DNA of 64,000 nt from Paracoccaceae bacterium. GTDB taxonomy: Bacteria > Pseudomonadota > Alphaproteobacteria > Rhodobacterales > Rhodobacteraceae. The translations under genes were made by a program, and so were the position numbers. Shown one piece after another: positions 15,842 to 24,615 of the stretch (its first letter is position 1; each line of letters opens with the position of its first letter). Location of the stretch: positions 25,703-89,702 of the forward strand of contig CACDPP010000003.1 of the NCBI GenBank assembly GCA_902554705.1. Direction: 5' to 3'. The notes beneath the pieces are model-generated. The model was not told the DNA's origin and made no database searches. It saw only the letters and a program-made list of their open reading frames with translations.

Positions 15842-16645
15842 TTAATTTGCGTTAAAGGTGAAAACTCGCGTATTTTCAATTATATATGAATTAATAAGAT
15901 TTTTTGCTTTTTCAGAAGTTAGCCATTCTTCTATTTTTTCAACCAGCTTGCTTTCGACATGAGAATGCCTCTTTTTATTAATTGGCAAAAATGAATATTG
16001 ATTATGTAGCAGTTGATCACCTTCAAATTGAATAGCTAGATTTCCTTTATTTTTATGGTTAAGCCAAGTGGCCTTGTCTGATAAAATATAAGCATCAAAA
16101 GCCACTGCAATATTTATTGCTTTTCCCATGCTAGAGCCAACTGAGATATACCGGCTCCCAATATCCTTAGGATCAAAAATTATCTTACGCCATATTTCTA
16201 TTTCTTTTTTGTGAGTGCCGCTAAAATCACCTCTGCTAACAAAATTAACTTTCGCTTTTGAAAGCTTATGAAAAGTATCTAATAAATTTTTTGCGGACGC
16301 TATTTGTGCAGGATCGGATGAAGGGCCGACTATTACGTATTCATTAAACATAATTTCTCGTCTATGTTTTGCAAAACCTGTTTTGACAAACTCTTCTTCA
16401 TCTGGCTTTGAATGTACTAAGATTGCGTCTACATCGCCATTTTCTCCGAGTTTAATGGCCTGACCAGTGCCTACGACTATAAGTTGTATGTCAATCTCCA
16501 GATCTGCTTCAATATGAGGAATGAGATGGTCACTTAATCCAGAATTATGAAATGAGGATGTAACCGCTAGCCTAACTTTTCCGGCCATTGCTGAGGTCAC
16601 TTGAAGCAATACTAACATTAAGCCGATTAGTAGCGCGCGTATCAT
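15842..16645 (-). CDS. tupA: Tungstate ABC transporter, periplasmic binding protein
   Basis: This 267-aa protein has a signal peptide (residues 1-21, cleaved after SAMA). It matches oxyanion-binding proteins of the TupA/WtpA type: TSSFHNSGLSDHLIP at the anion-binding N-terminal loop, VVGTGQAI, a Ser/Gly loop SRGDFSGTHKKEIEIW, GSSMGKAI, and ILSDKATW in the second lobe. TupA binds tungstate with very high selectivity over molybdate. It is the last gene of the tupB-tupC-tupA operon and overlaps tupC by 4 nt (ATGA). Selectivity for tungstate over molybdate is inferred from these motifs. Confidence 0.85.
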   Translation of the reverse strand: MIRALLIGLMLVLLQVTSAMAGKVRLAVTSSFHNSGLSDHLIPHIEADLEIDIQLIVVGTGQAIKLGENGDVDAILVHSKPDEEEFVKTGFAKHRREIMFNEYVIVGPSSDPAQIASAKNLLDTFHKLSKAKVNFVSRGDFSGTHKKEIEIWRKIIFDPKDIGSRYISVGSSMGKAINIAVAFDAYILSDKATWLNHKNKGNLAIQFEGDQLLHNQYSFLPINKKRHSHVESKLVEKIEEWLTSEKAKNLINSYIIENTRVFTFNAN

Positions 16646-17346
16646 AGAACAATGTCGCCCGCTAAGAACTGCTTAGCTGCTTTACTAGTTGGCTCAGTCA
16701 AAAATTTTTCTTTAGAGCAGTGTGCCTCTACAACGCCTCTGTGTAGAAATATAATGTCCTTTGCTAGCCTTTTTGCCTGCCCTAGATCATGAGTAGACAT
16801 TACTATTTTTGTACCGTTTCTTGATGCAAAAATTAAAATATCTTCGATAGTTTTTTTAGTGGCTCCATCAAGTGAAGCTGTTGGTTCATCTAAAAATAAC
16901 ATTTTGGGTTTCGTAATTAGAGCTCTCGCCACTGCTATAGCTTGCATTTCTCCGCCTGAAAGAAGAACAGCTTGTTGTTTGATTTTGTTCTCGAGCCCAA
17001 TTTTTTTGGCCCACGCCATAGCTTCTGCGGTTGCGGTCGACTTGGAGAGCCGTCTTACTTTCAGTGGGAACGCCAAATTTTCAGCCACAGTTCTACGCAA
17101 CATAATGGGCGATTGAAAAACGAAAGCTTGTTCTTTAGCTGCTAGGCTATGCGAAATAGTCCATTCAACTTTCCCCGCAGACAATTTTTTTAAGCCATGT
17201 AAGGCTTCTAATAAAGTAGTTTTACCTGATCCATTTGCTCCAAGCAGAATTGAAATACCGTTTTGTTCGATCTCAAGATTAATTGGGCCTATTAATCTTT
17301 TGCTTTTTATATTTATTTCAACATCTGTAACGCGCAACGGAAACAT
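16642..17346 (-). CDS. tupC: Tungstate ABC transporter, ATP-binding protein
   Basis: This 234-aa ABC ATPase powers the tungstate importer. It has Walker A GANGSGKTT, the Q-loop in AFVFQSPIMLRR, signature LSGGEMQ, Walker B MLFLDEP, D-loop ASLD, and H-loop STHD. It overlaps the permease gene by 1 nt (TAATG) and the binding-protein gene by 4 nt, so the three are translationally coupled. No C-terminal regulatory TOBE domain is present, as usual for TupC and unlike ModC. Confidence 0.88.
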   Translation of the reverse strand: MFPLRVTDVEINIKSKRLIGPINLEIEQNGISILLGANGSGKTTLLEALHGLKKLSAGKVEWTISHSLAAKEQAFVFQSPIMLRRTVAENLAFPLKVRRLSKSTATAEAMAWAKKIGLENKIKQQAVLLSGGEMQAIAVARALITKPKMLFLDEPTASLDGATKKTIEDILIFASRNGTKIVMSTHDLGQAKRLAKDIIFLHRGVVEAHCSKEKFLTEPTSKAAKQFLAGDIVL

Positions 17347-18050
17347 TACCGTAAATCTCCGCGTTCAGTTTTTCCAAACCAATGCGTTGCGAAGCTTACT
17401 GACATTGCCAAAGAAATCAGAACAAAACCAAGTGCTAGAGCTAAAGCAAAGTCACCTCTAGATGTTTCTAGCGATATAGCCGTTGTTAATACGCGTGTAG
17501 CATTATCAATATTACCGCCTACTATCATTATGGCTCCAACCTCCCCAATTCCACGCCCAAACCCGGCTAAACAAGCAGTAATCAAAGCCCTTTTGCTGTC
17601 CCACATCAATGTTCCCACGCGTTGCATTTTTGATATGTTTATGGAAATAAGAAGATTGCGATAGTCTGACCAAAGCTCCTGCATTGATTGGTGAGCTATG
17701 GATGTAATCAAAGGTGTAATGATTATAACTTGCGCGATGATCATGGCTGAAGTCGTGTAGAGTAAACCAAGCACGCCTAAAGGCCCAGAGCGCGAAAATA
17801 AAATATAAACAATCAACCCTACTACAACGGGCGGTAGACCCATTAATGCGTTTAATGTAACTACTATTGCCCGCCGAAATGTGAAACGAGTTACAACGAG
17901 GAATGCCGCCAAAGGGAAGGCTATTAATGCAGAAATTACTAAGGCTGTAACGGTTACGTAAAGAGAGCGTAAAGAAATAGTAATCAGTTCACTATCAAAA
18001 CTAAGGACTAGCCAAAAAGCCTGTATTAGACCTTGTAAAATTTCATTCAT
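17346..18050 (-). CDS. tupB: Tungstate ABC transporter, permease
   Basis: This 234-aa inner-membrane permease has about six spans. The coupling-helix region carries the EAA-like pattern ending in GFGRGIGEVGAIMIVGGN, as in TupB/ModB-type permeases, and GLPPVVVGL earlier. It is the first gene of the operon. The 89-base gap upstream shows no clear promoter and no molybdenum- or tungsten-cofactor riboswitch. Confidence 0.87.
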   Translation of the reverse strand: MNEILQGLIQAFWLVLSFDSELITISLRSLYVTVTALVISALIAFPLAAFLVVTRFTFRRAIVVTLNALMGLPPVVVGLIVYILFSRSGPLGVLGLLYTTSAMIIAQVIIITPLITSIAHQSMQELWSDYRNLLISINISKMQRVGTLMWDSKRALITACLAGFGRGIGEVGAIMIVGGNIDNATRVLTTAISLETSRGDFALALALGFVLISLAMSVSFATHWFGKTERGDLR

Positions 18051-18139
18051 CTAAAAATATATCCTGTTTCGAAGTTTTTTTAACGAAAATCTTGAATCGT
18101 AACTTTATCAAAGCCCAATAAATTTTATTAAATAAGTTT

Positions 18140-18931
18140 TTACTGGAGTCGACCAAAAAATGTCATTCTTGCTTCCTCTGATAATGAAATACCGGGTTTT
18201 GAATTATAGGCTAAAACAACCAAAATTCTTTCTTGGGCCCCTTCAGTAGGCGTTACTCTGTGAATTGAATTTTGTCCCCGAAATAAAATTAATGTTCCAG
18301 GTCGCGTATCAAGACGATTTATCTTTGTTTTTCCATCTAATACAGCTTCAACACCTTCAAAGTTCATTTCATTTTTTTCTGCATTTCGCAAATTTGAAAC
18401 ATATTCGAAATATCCGCCACTCTTTGGAGCTTGCAAAAGAAGAGTAATGGCAAACTTGGAATTATCAAAATGCCAGTTTAGCTCTTGTCCCTCGGCAGCA
18501 TAGTGAACGTTAATTGACGAAAGAGGATCGGCGTACTCATAAAGAGCTGTTTCGTTAACGACCTTACAAATAAATTTTTTAAAAATATCAGAACAGTATA
18601 GTTGTTTTAGTTTAGAGGCATCCGGGATTTGGTCTGTCGTGATACACCCTTTTGAAGATGTTAATTGTCGGTTAAAAACATGCTCGGGAGATAATGTTTC
18701 ATTCCGTGTTGTTAAATAAACATTATGAGTAGAGTTGGTAAAGTACGCTAAGCCTGAATGGGACTTAGCTTCTTGAACGAGTTCTTTTATAGTTTCTGGT
18801 TTAAGAAAATTATGTAGAGTAACGACCCCTTCTTGTTCTAATTTCTTTCGACAATCCTCTGTAAACTTACCATTATCAATTGGGGCGGCAGTAAAATTTA
18901 CAACTTCTTTTAGCATTTGTGTTAACACCAC
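18140..18931 (-). CDS. 2-oxoglutarate/Fe(II)-dependent oxygenase family protein
   Basis: This protein of about 263 aa has a jelly-roll oxygenase core. The iron ligands are visible as WHFDNS (HxD) and the distal His in SIHRVTP, followed by the 2-oxoglutarate-binding Arg in ERILVVLAYN. The N-terminal third (EGVVTLHNFLKPETIKELV) is typical of PhyH/2OG hydroxylases. These enzymes hydroxylate small molecules or amino acids. The GTG start at 18931 is weak; a start at the ATG five codons later (MLKEVVNF) is equally possible. It stands alone between tupB and azlD. Confidence 0.82.
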   Translation of the reverse strand: MVLTQMLKEVVNFTAAPIDNGKFTEDCRKKLEQEGVVTLHNFLKPETIKELVQEAKSHSGLAYFTNSTHNVYLTTRNETLSPEHVFNRQLTSSKGCITTDQIPDASKLKQLYCSDIFKKFICKVVNETALYEYADPLSSINVHYAAEGQELNWHFDNSKFAITLLLQAPKSGGYFEYVSNLRNAEKNEMNFEGVEAVLDGKTKINRLDTRPGTLILFRGQNSIHRVTPTEGAQERILVVLAYNSKPGISLSEEARMTFFGRLQ

Positions 18932-18974
18932 TCTGAATTAAATACATAAATTAAAAACTTTTTATAAAATTAGG

Positions 18975-19277
18975 CTAACTCAAGGCCCATAGCGCGGTTA
19001 AACCTACGAATATCGTAAACAAAATTGATCGAGTTAGCAAAGCAATACAGCAAGCAATTAGGGCAGCATATATTTTTGATGGTGATCCTTCAAAAGGTAC
19101 ACCGGTTTCACCAACAAATAGTGAAGCCGCCACGATAGCTGAGAGGGCTGCTGTTGGAGCAAACTTTACATACTCTTCAAGCCATGTGGGCACTCTTAGA
19201 AAATTCAGGCCAGAAAACATAGAGTATCTAGCTGCAAAATTAGCCAAACCTGATAAAATCATAACAAGCCAAATCAT
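18975..19277 (-). CDS. azlD: AzlD-family branched-chain amino acid exporter small subunit
   Basis: This 100-aa membrane protein has about three spans, with AzlD features GLANFAARYSMF and the late VGLTALW. It pairs with AzlC to export branched-chain amino acids or their analogues. The frame is open further upstream, but the ATG at 19277 overlaps the azlC stop by 4 nt (ATGA), which fixes the start and shows coupling. Confidence 0.85.
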   Translation of the reverse strand: MIWLVMILSGLANFAARYSMFSGLNFLRVPTWLEEYVKFAPTAALSAIVAASLFVGETGVPFEGSPSKIYAALIACCIALLTRSILFTIFVGLTALWALS

Positions 19278-19969
19278 TTGAGTTTTCTCTGATTGATTAG
19301 TCCACCAACAAACATTCCGGAAATAGACGCAACAATTATCCATAGGCCATAAGGTAGTTCTTGGCCGATAATCGCAATTATGCTTGCTGTGACTGCAGTA
19401 CTAATTTGTGCTAAAGACTTTAGTTTAGGTAAAATAATGGCAATAAAAGTTAAAGGTATTGCAAATTCTAAATTTAAATATGGTGGAATATTTGCTCCAA
19501 GAAAGACCCCAGCTACTGTAGATATTTGCCAAAAAACCCAGAGAGTAAGACCTCCACCTAGTAAGTGGTAATGTGCAAATCTATTTTTGTTTTCAAATTC
19601 TTGGAATGATACTGCAAATGCTTCATCAGTAAGTAAATAACCAAGAACAAGTCGCCACCTTAAAGGTAAAGAGCTTATATAGAAAGAAACGCTAGCACTG
19701 TATATGATATGTCGCATGTTTATAATAGCAACGGATCCTCCAGTGATGATCGGAGAGGTTCCGTAAGACCAAAGTTGAGCAAATACAACTTGGCTTGCCC
19801 CACCAAATATAATTGAAGACATGAGAATAGTTTGGGTTGCTGTCAAGCCACTAGCGACACCAAGCACTCCAAAGACTAAACCAAATGGAATGACGCCAAG
19901 TTGTACTGGTAATTGTGCTAAAACGCCTTTCCAAAATTCACGCCAGTTTTCTTCCATATTATGTACCAT
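19274..19969 (-). CDS. azlC: AzlC-family branched-chain amino acid exporter large subunit
   Basis: This 231-aa membrane protein matches AzlC: GVIPFGLVFGVLGVASG near the N-terminus, SSIIFGGASQVVFAQLW, and NMRHIIYSASV with the following YLLTDEAFAVS. With AzlD it forms a branched-chain amino acid exporter (4-azaleucine resistance in Bacillus). Start ATG 19969 (MVHNM) or the ATG four codons on. It is first in a two-gene operon. Confidence 0.87.
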   Translation of the reverse strand: MVHNMEENWREFWKGVLAQLPVQLGVIPFGLVFGVLGVASGLTATQTILMSSIIFGGASQVVFAQLWSYGTSPIITGGSVAIINMRHIIYSASVSFYISSLPLRWRLVLGYLLTDEAFAVSFQEFENKNRFAHYHLLGGGLTLWVFWQISTVAGVFLGANIPPYLNLEFAIPLTFIAIILPKLKSLAQISTAVTASIIAIIGQELPYGLWIIVASISGMFVGGLINQRKLK

Positions 19970-20087
19970 TTATTTTACAGCTCGAATTTTGGAGCTTTAG
20001 CGGTTTGTTTCAGAATTTGAAACTAATAATAAATTTTTTAATGAAAAGGCTTCCAAATTAAAAAAATATGGCTACATACTTACCTAG

Positions 20088-20110
20088 TTGCGAATAGTTC
20101 TTAATTGCAA
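20088..20110 (+). promoter_or_regulatory. Candidate Mur/Fur-like metal box upstream of sitA
   Basis: An imperfect inverted repeat has half sites TTGCGA (20088-20093) and TTGCAA (20105-20110) separated by 11 bases, just before the sitA ribosome-binding site. Alphaproteobacterial Mn regulator Mur controls sit operons from boxes rich in TGCAA half sites. The position fits repression by metal; the sequence match is loose. Confidence 0.3.
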
Positions 20111-20120
20111 GAGGGTATTG

Positions 20121-21005
20121 ATGAAGCGCTTTTTACTAATTTTTTTCGTTTTCTTAAATTCTGAATTAGCTTTTGCAGATGAAAAATTAAATGTAGTAAC
20201 AACCTTTACGGTTATCGCTGATATTGCTCAAAATGTGGCTGGAAATGCAGCAGAAGTGGTTTCTATTACTAAACCTGGTGCTGAGATACATGGTTATCAA
20301 CCAACACCTAAAGATTTGGTAAGAGCCTATGATGCAGATTTAATTCTGTGGAATGGTCTCAACCTTGAGCTTTGGTTTGAGAAGTTTATTTCTCAAATCG
20401 GAGATGCGCGTTATTATACTGTATCAGAAGGGATTGAGCCTTTGGAAATAGTCGAAGGCGCATATCTTGGACTGCCAAACCCACATGCCTGGATGGGAGT
20501 AAATTCTGCGTTTATTTATATAGATAATATACAAAGAGCTCTTGCAAAAGAAGATCCAGAAAATGCTGAAATATACGAACTTAATGCGAAGCAGTATAAA
20601 AAGAAAATAAACGAAGTTATTACACCGCTTATTTCACAATTGGATCAAGTTCCTCTTGACAAGCGTTGGCTAGTAACATGTGAAGGAGCATTCAGTTATT
20701 TTGCAAAAGATTTTGGTTTGAAAGAGTTATATCTTTGGCCAATGAACTCTGAACAAGTGGGAACGCCCAAGCAAATACAAAAAGTAGTTGATGGAGTTGT
20801 TGAAAACAAAATACCAGTCATTTTCTGTGAAAGCACAGTTAATACAAGACCTGCTAAGAGGGTAGCGCAGGATACTGGAGTGGCTTACGGCGGAGAACTT
20901 TATGTCGACAGTTTAACTGATAGTAATGGTAAAGTGCCGACTTTTATAGATCTTCTGAGAGTTACATCGACAACGGTAATAAATGGAATAGTGGATAACC
21001 TTTAG
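20121..21005 (+). CDS. sitA: Manganese/iron ABC transporter, periplasmic binding protein
   Basis: This 294-aa cluster A-I (TroA-like) metal-binding protein has a signal peptide to AFA before DEKL. Metal ligands are visible as His in GAEIHGYQPTP, His in NPHAWM, Glu in FCESTVNTRP, and an Asp near YVDSLTD. The histidine-rich loop of zinc transporters (ZnuA) is absent, which favours Mn/Fe. Start ATG 20121 with GAGGG 6 nt upstream; the frame is open 11 codons earlier without a site. It heads sitABCD, in the order known from Rhizobium and enteric bacteria. Confidence 0.88.
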   Translation: MKRFLLIFFVFLNSELAFADEKLNVVTTFTVIADIAQNVAGNAAEVVSITKPGAEIHGYQPTPKDLVRAYDADLILWNGLNLELWFEKFISQIGDARYYTVSEGIEPLEIVEGAYLGLPNPHAWMGVNSAFIYIDNIQRALAKEDPENAEIYELNAKQYKKKINEVITPLISQLDQVPLDKRWLVTCEGAFSYFAKDFGLKELYLWPMNSEQVGTPKQIQKVVDGVVENKIPVIFCESTVNTRPAKRVAQDTGVAYGGELYVDSLTDSNGKVPTFIDLLRVTSTTVINGIVDNL

Positions 21006-21012
21006 TATTTTT

Positions 21013-21903
21013 ATGATGGAAACGGCTCAAAATTTTAATTCACAAAAAAACATTATTGTTGAAGATTTAACTGTCACTTACCGCAATGGACACACCGCAC
21101 TTAGATCGGCAAGCTTTAAAATACCCGAGGGAAGTATTGCTGCCTTGGTCGGAGTGAACGGTGCTGGTAAGTCTACCTTATTTAAGGCTCTGATGGGTTT
21201 TATTCCAAGTGCTAGAGGAAAAATATCTCTACTTGGTTACTCCGTAAAAGATGCCCTCAAGAATAATCTCATTGCATACGTACCTCAGTCAGAAGAAGTG
21301 GATTGGGATTTTCCCGTTTTGGTTAAAGATGTTGTTTTAATGGGCCGTTACGGCAAGATGGGTTTGATGCGAAAGGCTAGGGCAAAGGACCTTGAAATCG
21401 TTAACAAATCCTTAGAACGGGTTGGAATGCTTGACTTTGAAGACAGACAGATAGGTGAGTTGTCTGGTGGGCAACGCAAGCGTGTATTCCTTGCAAGAGC
21501 TCTAGCTCAAGAAGGAAAAGTCATTCTTTTAGATGAACCCTTCACGGGTGTTGATGTGAAAACAGAGGAGCAAATTATAAGTTTGCTTAAAGATTTAAAA
21601 AATGAAGGTCACATTATGCTTGTTTCAACACATAATTTAGGCTCAGTTCCAGAGTTTTGTGACCGAACTATCCTCGTAAAAGGAACCGTTATATCACACG
21701 GATTAACGGAAGATGTTTTTACAAATTTTAATTTAGAAAAGGCATTTGGTGGTGTTTTGCGCCGTTTTACTCTGGGTGGTTCAGATCTGCATGATGATAG
21801 CGACCAAAGGGAAGTAACAATTCTTACAGATGATGAACGACCATTTGTCCAATATGGAGAGCCAAAGAAATCAGTGACCAAAAGAAATAAAAAAGATGAT
21901 TGA
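21013..21903 (+). CDS. sitB: Manganese/iron ABC transporter, ATP-binding protein
   Basis: This 296-aa ABC ATPase has Walker A GVNGAGKST, Q-loop YVPQSEEVDWDFPV (typical of metal-chelate importers), signature LSGGQRKR, Walker B VILLDEPF and H-loop STHN. Its C-terminus extends about 45 residues beyond the core with acidic and basic stretches (HDDSDQREVTILTDDE), as in other SitB proteins. It begins 7 nt after sitA and overlaps sitC by 8 nt. Two adjacent ATGs (21013, 21016) can start it. Confidence 0.88.
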   Translation: MMETAQNFNSQKNIIVEDLTVTYRNGHTALRSASFKIPEGSIAALVGVNGAGKSTLFKALMGFIPSARGKISLLGYSVKDALKNNLIAYVPQSEEVDWDFPVLVKDVVLMGRYGKMGLMRKARAKDLEIVNKSLERVGMLDFEDRQIGELSGGQRKRVFLARALAQEGKVILLDEPFTGVDVKTEEQIISLLKDLKNEGHIMLVSTHNLGSVPEFCDRTILVKGTVISHGLTEDVFTNFNLEKAFGGVLRRFTLGGSDLHDDSDQREVTILTDDERPFVQYGEPKKSVTKRNKKDD

Positions 21904-22765
21904 TACTTTGCTTGAACCTTTTTCTTACGGCTACATGACTTCTGCGATTTTGGTGTCTACTATAATAGGAGGTTTGTGTGCATTTCTTTCTGCTTATCTC
22001 ATGCTTAAAGGGTGGTCTTTAATTGGTGATGCTTTAGCACATTCCGTTGTTCCAGGTGTTGCAGGAGCATATTTGTTAGGCTTACCTTTTGCTATTGGGG
22101 CATTTATTTCCGGAGGGCTTGCTGCCTCTTTGATGCTATTTCTAAGTGAGCGATCCGGATTAAAGACCGATGTCGTAATTGGCATAATTTTCACAGCATT
22201 TTTTGGAGTGGGGCTCTTCGTCGTGTCACTTTATCCAATGTCTATCTCTATAGAAACGATCATTATGGGTAATATTTTGGCAATATCATATTCCGATATG
22301 CTTCAGTTATTAATTATTGGTTCCATATCACTTGTGATTTTATTCCTTAAATGGCGAGATTTAATGGTCGTTTTCTTTGATGAATCTCATGCTCGAACAG
22401 TTGGCTTAAGTCCTTCTAGATTAAAACTTATTTTCTTTACTTTGTTATCAGCATCCATAGTCGCTGCATTGCAAACTGTCGGTGCTTTTTTAGTAATTGC
22501 GATGGTCGTTACGCCTGGGGCAACTGCATATTTAATCTGTGATCGGTTTCCAAAGTTGATACTTTTATCAGTCTTAATAGGATCAGTTACGTGTTTTACC
22601 GGAGCCTATTTGAGTTTTTTTATTGATGGTGCAACCGGTGGAATAATTGTAGTTCTGCAGACTATCGTTTTTCTGGGGGTTTTTCTAACAGCTCCTAAAT
22701 ATGGCTACATCTCCGCGCGTTTGAAAATAAGGCAAGCAAAAAAAAGGATTGAAAATGGCTTTTGA
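21896..22765 (+). CDS. sitC: Manganese/iron ABC transporter, permease 1
   Basis: This 289-aa ABC-3 family permease has about eight spans. Family features are LKGWSLIGDALAHSVVPGVA near the N-terminus and FFDESHARTVGL before the last helices, with VIAMVVTPGATAYLI. It forms the membrane channel with SitD. It overlaps sitB by 8 nt and sitD by 11 nt, so the operon is tightly coupled. Confidence 0.88.
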   Translation: MIDTLLEPFSYGYMTSAILVSTIIGGLCAFLSAYLMLKGWSLIGDALAHSVVPGVAGAYLLGLPFAIGAFISGGLAASLMLFLSERSGLKTDVVIGIIFTAFFGVGLFVVSLYPMSISIETIIMGNILAISYSDMLQLLIIGSISLVILFLKWRDLMVVFFDESHARTVGLSPSRLKLIFFTLLSASIVAALQTVGAFLVIAMVVTPGATAYLICDRFPKLILLSVLIGSVTCFTGAYLSFFIDGATGGIIVVLQTIVFLGVFLTAPKYGYISARLKIRQAKKRIENGF

Positions 22766-23606
22766 AGAAGTTTTTATGCCTTTCCAGTTTTTGTTTATGC
22801 AAAAAGCCTTTTTGATTGCGTTTGTTTTATCTTTTCCCACTGCGATATTATCATGTTTTTTAGTTATTAAGGGCTGGGCCTTAATGGGTGATGCTATATC
22901 ACATGCTGTTTTACCTGGTATTGTTATCGCCTATATAGTGGGAATTCCTTTACTTATAGGGGCTTTCATAGCGGGTATGTTGTGTGCTTGGGGAACTGGT
23001 TTCTTATCTGAAAATAGTAGAATTAAAAAAGATACCGTTATGGGTATAATTTTCTCAGGTATGTTTGGTCTTGGAATAGTCTTGTTTGTTGCATTTGATA
23101 CAACTGCCCATTTAGAACATATCCTTTTTGGTAATATTTTAGGTATTGAAAAATCAGACATTTTAACTGCGCTAATGATAACTTTCATAATAGTTTTATT
23201 TTTTATTATTTTTTGGCGTGATTTGATGTTGCTCAGCTTCGATCCCATTCAAGCCAAAGCGTTAGCTCTTCCAACTGGTTTTCTGCATTATGGATTACTA
23301 GCAGCTTTATCGTTGGTTATAATCGCAACTTTAAAAGCTGTGGGGTTAATTTTAGCGATTGGATTATTTATCATCCCAGGAGCAATTGCGTTTTTGTTGT
23401 CTAAAAGACTTAGTTCGATGCTAATTATTTCTGTTTTTGTCAACATTTGTGCCATGCTGATTGGTTTATACTTAAGTTTTTATATTGATAGTGCTCCGGC
23501 CCCAACTATCATAATCGTGCTTACTGGCATGTTTTTTTTAGTATTTTTAAGAAAAAATTTTATTGATAAGAAGAATGTTAATATTTTTATAAGTGGTGCG
23601 AAATGA
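22755..23606 (+). CDS. sitD: Manganese/iron ABC transporter, permease 2
   Basis: This 283-aa paralogue of SitC has the same family blocks: IKGWALMGDAISHAVLPGIV, LSFDPIQAKALALP and LAIGLFIIPGAIAFLL. The frame opens at a TTG (22749) but the ATG at 22755 has AAAGGA about 8 nt upstream and is preferred. Its stop overlaps the aldo/keto reductase start by 4 nt (ATGA), extending the operon by one gene of unrelated function. Confidence 0.88.
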   Translation: MAFEEVFMPFQFLFMQKAFLIAFVLSFPTAILSCFLVIKGWALMGDAISHAVLPGIVIAYIVGIPLLIGAFIAGMLCAWGTGFLSENSRIKKDTVMGIIFSGMFGLGIVLFVAFDTTAHLEHILFGNILGIEKSDILTALMITFIIVLFFIIFWRDLMLLSFDPIQAKALALPTGFLHYGLLAALSLVIIATLKAVGLILAIGLFIIPGAIAFLLSKRLSSMLIISVFVNICAMLIGLYLSFYIDSAPAPTIIIVLTGMFFLVFLRKNFIDKKNVNIFISGAK

Positions 23607-24595
23607 AAAAAAGAAGGTTGTTGCAATCAGGTAAGCTAGTATCTGAAATTGGGTTAGGCTGTATGAGCTTTGCTGGATTTTACGGTCCAACAGATGAAAA
23701 GGAAGCTCACAACACATTAAATACAGCTTTGGACTATGGGATAGATTTTTTGGATACTGCCAACATCTATGGAATGGGTGTATCTGAAACGATGATTGGT
23801 AATTACATTAAAAATAATGGGAATCCATTTGTTATTGCTACAAAGGCCTCTATTTCACGTGATCCTGAAACTAATGAGCGTACTTTTGATAATTCATCGC
23901 AGCACTTAGAGACAGAACTGAATAAGTCACTAGAACGTTTGGGCGTTGACAACGTTGATTTATTTTATATCCACCGTCGTGATCCAAGAATTCCTATCGA
24001 AGACGTTATGGAAACACTTCTAAAGTTTAAAAAAGACGGAAAAATTGGTGGGATAGGGTTTTCAGAGATTTCTCCCAGCAGTTTGCGTCGAGCTTCAGAA
24101 GTTGGGCTAGTGGACGCCATACAGAGTGAATATTCTCTGTGGACGCGATCGGCTGAGTTAGGATTAATTCAAACCTGCCAAGAACTGGAAGTTAGTTTTA
24201 TTCCGTTTTCACCTTTAGGGCGTGGTGTTTTTTCCACAACACCACCAGATCCCTCTACTTTTGGTAAGCTTGATTTTCGAAAAAATAATCCTCGGTTCTT
24301 ACAGCCAAATTTTAATGAAAACTTGAATTTGCTTGCGCCTTTTAAACAACTTTGTGCTGAGTTAGGCGTTTCACCTTCAACCATGGCTATTGCTTGGACA
24401 TTAAAACAGGGTGAGCATATGCTTCCAATCCCTGGAACTCGTTCTCGCAATCATTTAATAGAGTTGGCTTTAGGCAGCGAATTTGAACTCACTGAAGAGA
24501 TTTCAGATCAAATTGACCATCTTCTTCCTATCGGTTGGGCTCATGGAGAAAGATATTCGGACGATCAATGGGTTGGAATTGAAAAATTTTGTTAA
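23603..24595 (+). CDS. Aldo/keto reductase
   Basis: This 330-aa (beta/alpha)8-barrel NADPH-dependent oxidoreductase carries the full catalytic tetrad: D51 and Y56 in DTANIYG, K81 in ATKASIS, and H124 in FYIHRRD. The cofactor region IPGTRSRNHLIE is typical of the YajO/Tas-like group. It reduces aldehydes or ketones, often detoxifying. Coupling to sitD by an ATGA overlap suggests shared metal- or oxidative-stress control, which is inference. It converges on xylA 20 nt away. Confidence 0.9.
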   Translation: MKKRRLLQSGKLVSEIGLGCMSFAGFYGPTDEKEAHNTLNTALDYGIDFLDTANIYGMGVSETMIGNYIKNNGNPFVIATKASISRDPETNERTFDNSSQHLETELNKSLERLGVDNVDLFYIHRRDPRIPIEDVMETLLKFKKDGKIGGIGFSEISPSSLRRASEVGLVDAIQSEYSLWTRSAELGLIQTCQELEVSFIPFSPLGRGVFSTTPPDPSTFGKLDFRKNNPRFLQPNFNENLNLLAPFKQLCAELGVSPSTMAIAWTLKQGEHMLPIPGTRSRNHLIELALGSEFELTEEISDQIDHLLPIGWAHGERYSDDQWVGIEKFC

Positions 24596-24615
24596 TTTGA
24601 TGGGTTAGTCTTCAG

